From the NCBI GenBank assembly GCA_038049695.1, contig CP142455.1, positions 24,899,501-24,963,500 of the forward strand: 64,000 nt of DNA, read 5' to 3'. The DNA comes from Cinnamomum chago. Taxonomy: Eukaryota > Streptophyta > Magnoliopsida > Laurales > Lauraceae. A program made the translations under genes and the position numbers. Positions within the stretch are counted from its first letter, which is position 1. Every line of letters starts with the position of its first letter. Below, in pieces: positions 1 to 12,290 of this stretch. Below the pieces are notes generated by a model, which saw only the letters and a program-made list of their open reading frames with translations, did not search any database and was not told the DNA's origin.

Positions 1-94
1 ACAATAATAGAGAGGGTTGACAAAAATAGAAATGTGATGAATCGAAATCTTTGAGTGGATGTCTTAGGCCGTGATTTGGCTTGAAGGCATTATT

Positions 95-3000
95 TGTAAC
101 ATCCCGAAATTCCAAGGTTGTAATTAGCTTAGTTAATTGTGTTTTTAGCTAATTAAGCTCGTTATAAGCCAAACATGTCCGATTAATCTTTAGGGTTGCG
201 CGTGCAAAGTTGGGTTGAGATCCGAGCCCGTTTAGGTACAGTAGGGGTGTGTGTCGTTATTTCTGAAAAGTTCCGCTTTTCGAGATTTTGACACCATTGG
301 GTAGATTACCTAATTTCCCGGACTTTATCCTTCTGTTGCACCTCGATCGGGACCCTCGAACCCGACCCAAAACGTGACCAGGCCCAAACCTATTTAAACT
401 TCCCTTTCTCTCTCCCCTCATTTCTCTCTCTCACTCATTTCCTTCTCTCCCCTCACTCCACGTGAACAGCCAGCTTCCCATCCCCCTTTCTTTCTTTATT
501 TTTCCTTCTCCCTTATCTTCTTTCTCCTTTTCCTCCTCATCTTCATTCCCCACCGACAGCAGCCCATCCCTCTCTTTTTCCCCTTCTCTCTTCTCCCTCA
601 TCTCACCCAGCCATGCTGCCCACTGTCCCGGCGCCATCACCGTCGCCGTCGGACCCACCTGCACCGCCGCTGAGCTCCCCACCTCCGGCGAACCAGCCCA
701 CTCCATCTCTCTCTGTTTTTCCCCAATTTTTCCCCTTCACTGTTCATTCCTTTCCTTCCTTGTTTCTCTCTTTCATTCTCTCTGTTTCCCTTTCTTTCTT
801 TGTTTCTCTCTCTTACTTTCTTTCTCTCACTCCCTTGCTGCCAACGATTTTAACCCATACCCATTTCACTCTTTTATTCTCTCTCTTCTCTTTGTTTCTT
901 TCTTTCTTATTCCCTGTCTCTCTCTCTCTCTCGTTCTCTGTTTTCTTCTTGTCTCTTTCTCTCTCTATTATTGTCTCTCTCTCTCTAATTCACCCATCTC
1001 ACCATTTCTTCTTTCTTTATTTCTTCCATTCTGTCTTTTTCAATTTTCTGTCAATGGGCCACTAACTTCGTGGGCCACCAATCAAGTGGGCCCCACAACC
1101 TTCGATCATCACTATCATCTTCGCGTGGACTCTGCGAGCTCAATCATCTAGGATTTTTGGATTTGGGCATTTTTCCACCAAAGGCAAGTAGATATTTATA
1201 TATATATGTTTAGATATGTTTGTCTTTCCTTTGATTTGATGATTGATGATGATTTAGATTACCACATGCTCATTGATACTTTAAATGTTGAAAACATGAT
1301 AATATAAATTGAATGGTTGGATTGGGATGGATGTTGGTTGGATGGACTTGATGAGAGGGGGTATGGATGTATGTGGAGAGGGCAAGGCCCTATTTTCTTT
1401 GTTTGCAGGATTAGAATGGAAGGATTAGGCCCTTCATATTGACTGATTACATGTTCTGGGATGTTGGAAAGGGGTTTCCACCCATTTCACTTCAACTGAG
1501 GTTCTGTAACTGCAGTGTATGCGGTTGACCGGGTACTCTGTGTGGGATATGGACCGGGCCCACTGATGGATACCTTTGGAATAACCCTTTTGACACTCTT
1601 TTAGTTAGACTTAGGTGGAACCTTGGCTACCTTTCTAAACTCAAGTGACTATATGTAAAGATGTTTTGAGCCGACGTCTTTTACGGTTAATCCAGTTACA
1701 TCGGTTACAACCTAGCTCAATCTTTAACGGTACGGGACAACGGGATACCCCTTTATATCTATGCACGAAGATTGTTTGTTTGGGTATTGCGAACCATATT
1801 CCCTTCATTGACTGAGTATGGTTGTACGATGCCTCGGGTTTAACATTATACCTAGGATTGGATTGTTTATCGCTTCTGATTCCATATTGTACCGTCTGGT
1901 ACTTTTCTACATGCTATGTTCATGTTCCTTAACTTCGTTTTCTTTGTTTTATTTTTGGGATTTCTTGATGAACCTAGGTGTTGAACTTAGGATCCCTTTT
2001 GATGTTCCGCTTGTTTTGACGATTGATAGGAGTGTTGAGGTTAGGTGGCTTTGATTGTAAAAGCTTGATGAGGACTACTTATGGTATTGACATTTGAATA
2101 AGCTGGCTTGATTGATCTTAACTTGATAATGGAAAGTAGTCTCTCTTTTGATGATAAATCTTGTTCACGCAAGAAAGCCTAGCCCCTCACTATTGTTTGT
2201 CTAGGGATCCTTGTGTCAGGCACCACTTAGCTGTATATCGCCCAACACAGATGGGGCACCATCTATGTGAGGACCTTGATGAACGTCTGCGCAGTACGAC
2301 CTTTTACTTATTGATGGATCTTGCTTGTTTGCCGGGTAATTACCATTGCCGAGTTACTACTCGTGCCTTGTTGCCAGGCTTTAATCTCGTGCCTTGCTGC
2401 CTGGTATATCCAGTGGCTTGATATCTCCACCACAACTCAATGGGAGTAGGGAGGGCAATGATACTATCCCGTGGTAATTAGCATATGTGGACCGCCTATT
2501 TTACTAGATGTTTATGTTAGTTTGTTTATGATTCGTATGCTATGCACTTCTTACGATCAGGATGCTATGCATGTTTTATGATCTTGTCTATCGCCTATTC
2601 TGATTCGTTCTGCATATCTATTGATGTTTTATATTTATATCTACCTGCCGACCGTCGTGTTTGATGGTACTACTCTTGGTGCATAGGTACTGAGCCCTTC
2701 TTCATCGAGGAGGAGACGACGGAGGAGATTCAGGCGGATCAGTCTGATGACCTCCTAGACTATAGTACGGACTGCGTTGTATAGTCGTACCGACCCCGTA
2801 CTCGAGTGCCTCATGCTTATTTTGGATAGATGCATCTTTTGGTTCTTATTTTGGTTAGGTTCTTATTTTGGTTCTTATAATGCCTAAGTTTTATCGTGGT
2901 CTTTCATTGTAATTAATACTTTTGTTTAACTGTTTCAAACTTGAACTTAGATAATATAATTCCGTATTGCTCTTAACTATACATGTTGAGATACCACTTG

Positions 3001-3175
3001 TTTGTATGAAGCTTCCGCTATTAATTTATATATTCAAGGAAACATTTATACCTCACAGCGATCTTCGATCCATTTGGGACATGATTGGGCCAAGTGTTAT
3101 TATTATTATTGTTGAAAAACTTTAATTGGCCCTAATCTCACGCATAACCCTGGTTTTACTTCTGGGGGCGTGACA
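95..3175. mobile_element. Solo LTR, Ty3/Gypsy-like (chromovirus/Tekay style)
   Basis: The segment starts TGTAACATCCCG, ends GGGGGCGTGACA and is flanked by the 5-bp repeat TTATT (90-94 and 3176-3180). That gives the TG...CA ends and 5-bp target duplication of an LTR. About 3.1 kb is long for an LTR, but such lengths and the TGTMAC-rich-C start are known from Tekay-type Gypsy elements. No coding domains, primer-binding site or second LTR are seen, so it reads as a solo LTR, a fossil. A strongly CT-rich block lies at about 410-1060; the long open frames there are by-products of that composition. The family assignment is inference. Confidence 0.75.
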
Positions 3176-3180
3176 TTATT

Positions 3181-4343
3181 TGTAGGATGGAATTAAGGAG
3201 GTGTGACACATGTTGTACCCCTGCCTGGAGAGTCCTGTGAAGATTCGGAGAGTCCTGTGAAGATTCACACTCCTAGATTTTCTCCTTTTTTATTTCATCT
3301 TTTGAAAGTCTTCTTTTGCATTGCTGTAACCGATTATGAGAAATGATGCGAATGAGAAAGCCTTATCATTAATCCCTTTCCATGAAATTAAAGTCTCATT
3401 TTATCAAGTGTTTAACACATTATAGGTCTGACGGAGGGAGCAACTTTGATTGCAGTAAAGTTTCTATAAATGATAGGCCAAGGTGAGACATATGATTTGT
3501 AGCGGTTCCGATTTTGAAAGTGGGTCCCAATGATAAATTTTGTAGAAGATTTTAGGAGAAAATAAGGAAAGATTTAATGATAGAATGATAGATTTTAGGA
3601 AAAATGACATGGAAAGGAGCATGTGTGACTTTGCAACGCCACGTGTTGGTTTCCTAGAATGCTTACATGGCACCCCAAAAAATAGATAAACCCTGAGTAA
3701 TGACGCGGCGCACTTAAGGGCGCACCTCCCCAATTGCTTTAATATATATTATGTTTGTGTTACTCAGATCAAATTCTATGATGGTCATTCTATTTATATA
3801 TATGAAAGAGATTGTTTCTAATTGAGAAATTAGCCTCAATTGCTCAATTAATTTTGACTTTTTCAATTGAATTTGATTATTCAATTCCTTAATACTGCAT
3901 CAATTGCTAATTAACCGACCCTGCTTCTCTTACCAATTTCTTAGAGAGAGACCTTCATAATGCCACGTCATTATGGGGCATTGCATTTCTCAATTAAAAA
4001 TTTTCTTTTCCAATTCTAAAAATGTCATTATTCATGTTAAAAATGATAATGTCTCTTTAATATTATAAATGCCACTAAATTATCAATCTCCTCCTGTATA
4101 AAAAAATAACATCTCTCACATTACCCATGAATCTTTACACTTTATCTTCTATCTCAATTTTCTAACATTTTTTTGCACATTTCCAATTGCACAAGTTTTC
4201 CTTACTCTTCTTTTACCCACCTATTGTCTTGATAGTATATCCACTCCATGAATGCTAAGCTTCCCTGACGCCCCACCAATCAAACACACTTGGAGAAATA
4301 TTGTCTGTTTACAATATGTGCCCTATCAAAATAACTCGGTTTC
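3181..4343. other. Intergenic, AT-rich, no gene seen
   Basis: No coding signal is visible. A short tandem duplication (GGAGAGTCCTGTGAAGATTC, twice) lies at about 3228-3266. The rest is AT-rich single-copy-looking DNA with a run of CAATT-rich text at 3810-3910. Confidence 0.6.
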
Positions 4344-4507
4344 ATCCACAGTGGAATACTTTTTTTTGCTGAAAGGCAATTTGAATTTAAAAGAGAAAGA
4401 GAAAGGAGACAGGGCCAAAGAGCCCACAGGAGAGAAAGCTCAAAGAGCTACAGCATAGAGGGAGGAAACCAAAAATTAAATAGAAGCCAAGAAAACACAA
4501 ACCAGGC

Positions 4508-7500
4508 TTAAGTAATAGGGAACAAAAAATTACAGAAGAGCTTAAGAGGTCTACCAGAAAAAGGCTTGTTAATACGCTTGAAAGAGACAGAAAGGAGCTC
4601 AGTCAGGTATAGATTGACCTTCGTCTGCGAGGCTCTAGAGTTCGAAAAAATAGCATCATTCCTGCAGTTTCATAAAGCAAAAGCAGATGAGAAGAAGATG
4701 GTAGAAACTCCTTTGCAGGCCAGAGTATCACTGTGGAGGGAAAGAGCTTGCCAGATCTTTGATGGAAGGAGAGGGCCATCAACAGCCAAACCAGCCTTGG
4801 AGAGAATCCGCTTCCATATGTCAGAGGAAGAAGAGATGCAGAGTAGACTCATGTTCTTGGAGACACAGGCTGCACCTAGAAGCCAGACTGATACCAGAGT
4901 GCTGAGCCCAAGCTTGAGAAGGGGTCTTACCATGCAGCAGCCTCCAGGCAAAGAAAGAGACCCTGGGTTACTGAATGGAGTTCCATACCAGAGGAGCCCA
5001 GTTCAATCAATAAGAAGAGTGGTTACTGGTTCTGATGATTTGCCAAGCTTCTTGGAGAGAGAGGCCTTGGTCCTGGTGGGAACTCCATTGCAGAGTGTCT
5101 TTAGAAGACAGGTCCAAGGAGAGGTGCTGGGTTGCTTACCGCAGGGAGGTAGCCGCTGCAACTGGAAGGTCTGGAGGAGTCGTCCATTGGGAACCATCCC
5201 AGAGAGAATGAAGCTTCTGGTTAGAAGGAAAATTGATAGAAGGGTATAGGGAGGTCATTCTACCTTCTTGCATCCAATTGTCATACCAGAAGTCGATTTG
5301 CTTACCATCTCCAACTTTCCACTTACTGCCAGAATGGATGTGATGAGCCAAATTCCTGATTTTGCTCCAAATACAAGATCCTGATTTGGAGGTGGAAGAA
5401 TGCCAGATGAAAGAATTTGGAAAGTACCTGCCGACCATCCAGTTGGCCCAAAGCGAATTGGAAGACATGGCCATCCAACCCAATTTGATGAAAGAGGCAG
5501 CATTTTGCTCACTGACACGCCTGATGCCCATGCCTCCTTCTTTGATGGGGAGAGTGATCGTGGCCCAGTTAATTTGGCTTCTTTTCTGCTTGGTTGCCCC
5601 CCCAGACCAAAGGGAATTCCTCATGAAAGTCTTCATATTGATGGACACTGACTTAGGAATAGGAAGAACCAAAGCAATGTGGATAGGCAAGCTGCTAAGC
5701 ACATGCCTCACTAGAGTCCTACAACTAGCAAGAGAGAGAGGCTGAGATTTCCAGCCAGATAGTTTGCGCAGGAATCTGTCAAGCAGGGAGGTGAAATGAT
5801 GTCTTCTTGGGGTGCCAATAATGAGAGGAGCTCCAAGGTAGAAAGAGTGGAGAGGTCTGTCCTGAATATTAGTGATGTCCAGAATTTGTCTTATCTTACT
5901 GGGGTTACATTTGCCAATGAAAAGTTTGCTCTTGTCCAAGTTAATGGTCTGGCCAGCACTGGACTGGTAATTAGAGATTACCTCCTTTAAGGCTAAGAGG
6001 CTCCTTTTGTGACTTTTGAGGAATAGAAGAATATCATCAGCATACATAAGATGGCAGGGGGTATTTGGAGTAGATGAGAGGGGAGAAATGGTGTTGTTAG
6101 AGACCAGACTATGGATGTTGAGGCTAAGAATTTCTTCAGCGAGGATAAATAGATAAGGGGATAGAGGGTCCCCTTGCGTTAAGCCGCAAGAGGAGTTGAA
6201 GAAACCATAAGGAGTTCTATTGATGAGGACAGAGCCTTTGGCTGTGCAGACACATTCTCTGATGAGACTAATCCACTTAGAGGAGAAACCAAAGAATTGA
6301 AGACATTTGAAGAGGAAGGGCCAGCTAAGTTTATCAAAAGCCTTGGAAATATCCAATTGCATACACAAAGTGCCACCTTTTAGGTTGGTATGGAGTTTTT
6401 GAAACAATTCATGAGCTAAAGGTATGTGTTGATGAATTGATCTGCCTTGGACAAAAGCCGCATGGTTAGGGGAAACAAGATGGGGAATGATCTTAGAAAG
6501 TCTGGAAGCCAGAATTTTAACAATGATTTTGTAGTTAAAGTTGAGGAGGCTAATAGGCCTATAGTCAGCAAAGGTGGTAGGGGAGGTGGATTTGGGGATC
6601 AGAGATAGGAAATAGGGTGTTGAAAGCACTATATAGCTTGCATGAGATGAAGAACCGTTGCATTGCTTTAACCCCAGAGGAGCCAATGATGTGCCAGGCA
6701 GCAGTGAAAAAATGGCCTGAGAAGCCATCCGGGCCTGGAGAGCTGTCTTTTTTAAGGGCAAAAACAGCTTTCCTAATCTCTACAGCATCAGGAGTTCTGG
6801 AGAGGAGGATGTTCATTTCTTCATTCACTTTGTTGCTGCCTACCCCAAAAAGGAAATCAGAGGGTACTGAGTGATAGGAATTAGCTATAGAGGAAAAGTG
6901 ATCCACTGCAAAGGACTGAACATCTTTTGGGTCCTCTACCCAGATACCATCTAATTGGATTTTGTCGATGCGGTTAACTACCCCTCTGGATTTGGCAGAG
7001 GCATGAAAGAAAGCAGTATTCCTATCTCCCTCATTTAGCCATCTGATTCTGGATTTTTGGCGCCAGTGAGTTTCTTGAAGATGGAGGCAGTTGTGGAGGG
7101 AAGCCTTAGCTTCAGCAAGAGAAAGGTGAAGAGAGGGGGTAGGACCAGCATCAAGGAGATCTTGAGCCTCTTGAACAAGCTTTTCTGCAGCTGCAACCTT
7201 AAGCCTGATATCACCAAAGACATTTTTGTTCCAACCTTTGAGGACCTGCTTCAAGTTTTTCAGGTTGGTAGCCAGCTCCTGCTGGTAATTGCCTGCAGAG
7301 TCTTGGTTCCAGGAGTCCACCACAAGATTGAGAAAATCAGGGTGTTGGATCCACATAGCTTCAAACTTGAAAGGAGCCATAGGAGCAGGAGGCCGTCTGT
7401 TGTGAGTGAGTAGCAAGGGGCAGTGATCAGAGGAAATCTTGGGCAGGTTGATGAGCTGAGGGTCGGAGGAAGTGGAGAGCTAGAGGTGGTTGCAGAGGGC

Positions 7501-8091
7501 TCTGTCCAGCCTAGTTGTGACATAACTGGTTCCCTTGCGGTTGTTGGACCAGGTATATTTATTGCCTGAGAAACCCATGTCCTGCAAGCCAGAGGAGAGA
7601 AACAACTGCTGGAATTCTAGATTGAGGTGGGAAGGCCTTACACTGTATTTCTCAGAGGCAGAGATGATGGAGTTGAAATCGCCCAACACACACCAGGGGC
7701 AGTTGGTGTTAGCCTAAGAGGAGAGGTAGCTCCACAGATCTCGTCTCTGGATATAGTTTGTTGATGCATAAATCCCTGTAAAAAGACAATTTGTGGCAGT
7801 AGAAGGGTTGATGAAAGAGATGGTCAGGAATTGGGGGGAGAAGTCAATGAGAGAAATACCAAGATTGGGATTGGATTTGAAGAAGCACCATATAGAGGCT
7901 GAAGAAAGGGGGTTGTTAGAGAAGAAACCATCATAGCCCAAGGATGAGAGGAGGGAGGGAGGAGGGGAGGCAGTCTTAGGTTCAGCAATAAAAATGATAT
8001 CAGGGGATTTTGAGGAAGCCAAGTGGCGGAGGGATCTAATGGTTGGGGAATTAGAAATTCCCCTGCAGTTCCAGTAGAGGACTTGGATCAT
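4508..8091 (-). pseudogene. LINE-A ORF2 (endonuclease-RT), broken
   Basis: This is the ORF2 relic of an L1-type LINE. The start ATG at 8091 (MIQVLYWNCRGISNSPTIRS) matches both sister copies and overlaps the ORF1 stop as ATGA. An APE-type endonuclease domain comes first (DIIFIAEP, then GDFNSI). The RT follows, with QLDISKAFDKLSWPF, the CGLTQGDPLSPYLF block and the catalytic YADD (CHLMYADDILLFL). The C-terminus ends near RPLKLFCNFLF with TAA at 4508-4510. In-frame stops (for example 7714-7716, 7480-7482 and 5136-5138) and at least one frameshift near 6.6 kb break it, so no full protein can be made. Confidence 0.9.
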
Positions 8092-8284
8092 TTGGAACTA
8101 GTTAGAGGGGGGGGGGGGGGCATTGGAGTTCCTTGCAGTTGGCCTGGAATTGGAACTGTCTATTTTTCTTTTGGGTTTGGGTTTCTTTTTCTTGGAGTAG
8201 GGGGTGAGATCCACAACTAGGGAGATACCAGAGTTGTGAGAGATAGCAGGCGTCTGGGCAGAAGCTACACCTGTATCAGAGTTT

Positions 8285-8330
8285 TTAGAGTTGGGGGCGG
8301 GCGGGGGGGGGGGGGGGGGGGGGGGGGGGG
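8285..8330. repeat. Poly(G) tract in LINE-A ORF1
   Basis: About 35 G residues run almost uninterrupted after GGGCGGGC. On the sense strand of the LINE this is poly(C), lying in what was a proline-rich stretch of ORF1. The run could form G-quadruplexes and may also be unreliable in assembly. Confidence 0.9.
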
Positions 8331-8698
8331 AGAGGGGGAGGGAGGTTAAAAAAGAGAACAGTTTTCTAGGATGGAGAAAGAATTAGAAGTATCAAGGATT
8401 GGTTCTGGGAATTTTGCCAGAATGTCAAAAGATAAGTCTTGGGGTGTATCAACAAGGCCAGAGCAAGAGACAATATTAGAGCAGGGGATAAGAGGGGGGG
8501 ATGAGGTGAAGTTAGAGATGTTGTGGAGAATGGCTGGATCCATGGTGTCTGAAACAGGGAGTTCTGGAGGGGCAATATTCGGATGGGAGGATAGGACAGA
8601 AGTGAAAGTATTTGCTGGGGATAGGAGGTTGGCATGGGAGGCCAAGGGGGGAGCATTGGAGGCCAAAGCAGGATCTAAATCAGGAGTAGTGGCTGAAA

Positions 8699-8699
<1 letters not shown>

Positions 8700-8729
<30 letters not shown>
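8700..8729. repeat. Second poly(G) tract in LINE-A
   Basis: A homopolymer of about 30 G lies close to the truncated 5' end of LINE-A. It matches in position the shorter 14-G run in LINE-B ORF1 (33695-33708), which suggests growth of an ancestral proline-codon run. Confidence 0.85.
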
Positions 8730-8730
<1 letters not shown>

Positions 8731-8860
8731 GGTGTTTCTGGTGGGGGTGAGATCCACAGTGGAATACTATTTTTACATTTTTCACATCATGAGATATGTT
8801 AACACGGGCATCTTTCGCTAGTTTTTATATATCATAGGTGTAGGATCTGATTTCGAAATT

Positions 8861-8968
8861 GGAGTCCGATTTTGAAATTGATTGAGAAATTGGAATTCAA
8901 TTTCGATTTCAATTGGAGTCCGATTTTGAAATTGATTGATAAATTGGAATTCAATTTCGATTTCAATT
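8861..8968. repeat. 54-bp tandem duplication
   Basis: Two adjacent copies of a 54-bp unit starting GGAGTCCGATTTTGAAATTG (8861-8914 and 8915-8968) are nearly identical. The unit is rich in AATTGGAATTC/CAATTTCGA inverted motifs. No function is apparent. The rest of 8769-9540 is AT-rich intergenic DNA without genes. Confidence 0.85.
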
Positions 8969-9178
8969 GCAAAATTGATTTTGATTATATTTAACTTAGA
9001 GAAAAGTTTTAGGGATCTACTAGAGTTGAGATCTTTATCTATATGAGTTGGATATTCCTAATTTATATCCTACCATTTTATTACATGAAAACCACTGAAT
9101 TAATCTATCTACACCGGACCCATTTGAGGGGACAGTATAGCCCACTTGTCTGCTGCAAGATGGCCAGCCGCCTATGAT

Positions 9179-9225
9179 CCCTCCATAACATTTTTTTTTT
9201 TTTTTGCAAAGGGCCCCTCCATAAC
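9179..9225. repeat. 25-bp insertion between direct repeats (possible LINE tail)
   Basis: CCCTCCATAAC occurs at 9179-9189 and 9215-9225. Between them is a T-run followed by GCAAAGGG. That resembles the 3' termini of the LINEs here read on the opposite strand (T-run then GCTAAAGGG in LINE-B). It could be an extremely 5'-truncated LINE insertion. A third near copy, CCCTCCGTAAC, follows at about 9241, so simple local duplication is also possible. Confidence 0.4.
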
Positions 9226-9540
9226 CATTTTTTTAGAGGGTCCCTCCGTAACATGCTTTCAAATCAAATCCTATCTCTATAATATATAGTAATAAATTAA
9301 TATCTCAAAAATTAATAGTTTCAGATTAAATATGCTTTTATTTTTGGGCCGCTTCGCTCCAGTTTGTTTTCCTAGTAGGATTTATTTGCATTAATTCTAA
9401 TGAGCTGCTTCGTGAGAAAAATCATTCTATGTGTGTTGGCTTAAAATAATTTTACAAATAAAAAGTCATAAGCACACTTGTAGTACTACTCATTGTGGCT
9501 AATTTCTCATTATTCTAGTTACAATCAAAGCACACTGACA

Positions 9541-9592
9541 TGTGTTAATTAGCTTTCAGCACAAAGTGTGTTAATTAGCTTTCAGCACAAAG
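9541..9592. repeat. 26-bp tandem duplication
   Basis: The unit TGTGTTAATTAGCTTTCAGC plus ACAAAG occurs twice head to tail, exactly. The surroundings are AT-rich intergenic DNA. Confidence 0.85.
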
Positions 9593-9674
9593 CATGTTAC
9601 CGACATCTGAACCACCATGATTATTCCAATAACATTTATGTCCAAAATTCCAGTTTGTATTATAATATTAGTAG

Positions 9675-9820
9675 TGCTACCTGGATAAACTTTTTTGTCA
9701 GAATTTTGGACAACTCCTATGATATCCCTTGATTATCATATAGATTTTTGGACAACCCCTATGCAAGGGATATCATAGGGGTTGTCCAAAATTCTGACCA
9801 AAAAGTTTGTCTACGTAGAC
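9675..9820. repeat. Foldback hairpin (MITE-like)
   Basis: A left arm of about 55 bp and a right arm of about 57 bp are inverted copies. The core is AATTTTGGACAACYCCTATG and then ATATCCCTT, with one mismatch over roughly 36 bp. The loop of about 30 bp repeats part of the arm (TTTTTGGACAACCCCTATG). This is a short foldback element or MITE; a transcript would form a long hairpin. Confidence 0.75.
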
Positions 9821-9996
9821 TTTTTGTTATAATATATAGAAACCGTACGTATTCATAAATTTCATACAACAACATTTCCTTTTAGAGAATCAAAAGAACT
9901 TGAGAAATGAATAAACCAACAATCACCTTATTAGTTCATTTCCAATCTCCTTCTAATTATATATTTTTTAAAATATTTAATGCTCATTTTTTAAAA

Positions 9997-11379
9997 GGGC
10001 ATTTTATTAGAAAGATCTCATGAAACTCACTGTAGAGCAAAAGAGCCTTAGAATATATAAAATGACCGTAGTAGTCTCAGTTAAGCGGCGATATTCCCCT
10101 CATTCGTTTATTCTCCTCCTCCTCCTTCCACCGCTACCAACTAATCAATTACCCCCTTATATCCAACTTTGATGGCACCACTCTCGTCGGTCCAAATCCG
10201 AATTAGTTATGAGTTCTGAAATCTAGAAGCGATCCAGGTTGCAAATGAAATCAATAGATCCTCATTTAATTCTTATCCTTTTCCACCTTTCTCGAGTTTC
10301 CACTTGTTTAGATAGCTTGAATTAGGACCATGCTAGTAGGATTTTCATTTCATTTCTCTGACGGTTCATAGTAATAGAACTCCATTAACTACACCTACCT
10401 ATGGAAGGACAGAATTGATAGTATTTCGTTTTTTATAGCCAGACCCAAATACCAGCATGTTATTTGAGCGGACAGCTCTAATGCAAAGCTCAAAATCAGA
10501 TACCCCTCTTCAGAATAGTGGTTTGTACAGCTAAATGACTGAATTGCCAACATTGTTGGTCATTGTTGAAATTAAATCCCTCTGGAAGTAGCAGTCTGAT
10601 TTGTGCCTGTTATGGCCAAGTCAAAGACATTCACCGATCGCTCGTTAAAAACCATCGGGATCAAACTGAACAAGGGTCTCTCTCTCTCTCTCTCACATTA
10701 TTTTCTTTTATAGGTTTTTTATAATGTCATTTGACTTTCATGGCTGGACCTAGACAGACTAGAGAATGAATCGGTTTGGACTAATGTGCCCACTACATAG
10801 AAGTTTGACTTCCTGCTAGTTCTTACAACATTTATCTCCTCCTTAACTCACTTGGACACATTTATGTAGAAATTCACTATTCAAATTTCAACCCCAGGAG
10901 GATCCGGCTATTAAAAATCAAGCCAAAATCAAGTTTCATATGTCGGCATAGATCACATGGGATGGGACTGTCTAAAGCTTATTCTGAGTAGGTAGTAGCA
11001 AGCCATAACTAATTCTTGGACCGGCGAAAGCATTGCCATCAAAGTTGGATATAAGGGGTAAGTGATTAGTTGGTAGAGGTGGAAGGAGTTGGAGGAAGGA
11101 GGAAGGAAGAGGAAGAGGAAGAAGAATAATAATAATAATAATAAGAATAAATGAGTGAGCAGGGATATCGTCGTTTAAATATGAAGAAGAAACCACTTAA
11201 CTGTGAAGAAGAAGAAAAACGAGCAGGGATATTGTAGGTGAGCGGGGATATCATCGCTTGACGAAACAACAAAAAAAATGAATTGAAAAAGGCCCTTGAG
11301 ACTAGTATGGTCATTTCATATCTTTTAATGCCATTTTGCTCTACAGTGAGTCTACTGGTACTTTTTCAATAAAATCCCC
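9997..11379. mobile_element. MULE-like non-autonomous element with long inverted ends
   Basis: The left end GGGCATTTTATTAG and the right end (reverse complement GGGGATTTTATTGA) open inverted arms of at least 200 bp. Shared blocks are CTCACTGTAGAGCAAAA, CTACCAACTAATCA-TTACCCCTTATATC and CAACTTTGATGGCA. The right arm is longer because of extra GATATC-containing repeats. Flanks TTTTTAAAA (9988-9996) and ATTTTAAAA (11380-11388) fit a 9-bp duplication with one mismatch, as in Mutator-like elements. The internal 10220-10980 shows no transposase. A short CT microsatellite lies near 10680. Confidence 0.75.
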
Positions 11380-11765
11380 ATTTTAAAATTATTGTTTGAT
11401 CTTTATTGTAAACTATTAATGGTATGAAACCAATCAATGCAAAAAAAAATAAAAAAAATCAATGCATTTTAATGCAAACTAGGCCGGTTTGCAAGTTAGG
11501 CTTGTTTACATTAAATTACACAAGAATTGAATGCATAGGATGGTTAAAAATGAAGATCAAAGGTGAATGTCCCAAAGTAGCATCAAATAATATTTTCTTT
11601 TGATTTTATTTCTCAAAAAGAAAATGTTATTTGTTCTTCATTTTTTAAATTCACCTTTTATTTTCATTTTTTACCACCCTATATATGCAATTCCTATGAG
11701 TTCTAACAAACTTGCCCTAATAATATAATTAAGCATTCCTCATTGTTTAAGCGTAAATACATTTA

Positions 11766-12290
11766 GGGCATGTTTGTGTAACATTTTTCCGCGGAAAAGT
11801 TTACGGTTTTCCGCGGAAAACCCATTTTTCCGGCGTTTGGTGCGGAACAATTCCGCGGAAATGTTTTCCTGTCTCGTCAGCATTTTCCTTGATAATTGTG
11901 GAAATGGGTTTCCCATGGGAGGGTATGGGAAATGGTTTTCCTCGGAAAACTTCTCCCTCTTTTCCTCACTCTTGTCCATTTCAACCCAAAAACCCTATAA
12001 CTCTTTCATTTTTTTATATAAATTATTATTTAATATTAAATAAATAATATACATGTTATGTTATTTTCTTCAAAAAATTATATCACCAAATAAGAAATTT
12101 TGATTTTCTATAAGGAATCCACAGTCGCACCAAACAACATCTGCACCAATTCAATGAGAAAACTCTTTTTGCACCAAACATGAATTTCTAAATTCTACGG
12201 AAATCCTTTTCCGAGGTTTTCATTTCTATGGAATTTGCTGACGTGGCAATTTCCTCTTTCCGCGGAAAGGGTGCGTACACAAACGTGCCC
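11766..12290. mobile_element. Tourist/Harbinger-type MITE
   Basis: The inverted ends are AGGGCATGTTTGTGTA and, from the right, AGGGCACGTTTGTGTACG, followed at both ends by TTTCCGCGGAAA palindromes. The element is flanked by TTA (11763-11765 and 12291-12293), the target duplication of PIF/Harbinger elements. It is 525 bp and non-coding. It lies only 88 bp downstream of the HIPP1 stop codon, so it may supply 3' UTR or polyadenylation sequence to that gene. Confidence 0.75.

Larger units (their letters stand above)
4361..8751 (-). mobile_element. LINE-A, 5'-truncated L1-type retrotransposon
   Basis: This is a non-LTR retrotransposon on the minus strand. Its 3' oligo(A) tail is the T-run at 4361-4367, and a 17-bp target duplication (ATCCACAGTGGAATACT) flanks it at 4344-4360 and 8752-8768. 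It is truncated inside ORF1: only about 660 bp of the ORF1 3' part remain (about 8088-8751), and this part holds very long poly(G) runs on the plus strand. ORF2 follows with endonuclease, reverse transcriptase and zf-RVT parts. It is the same family as LINE-B and LINE-C in this window, and the most decayed of the three by number of breaks. Confidence 0.93.

Noticed and set aside
462-1151. Open frames of 150 and 229 codons rich in Ser, Leu and Phe
   Set aside because: They arise from a CT-rich tract inside the solo LTR. No domain, biased composition and frames open in parallel.
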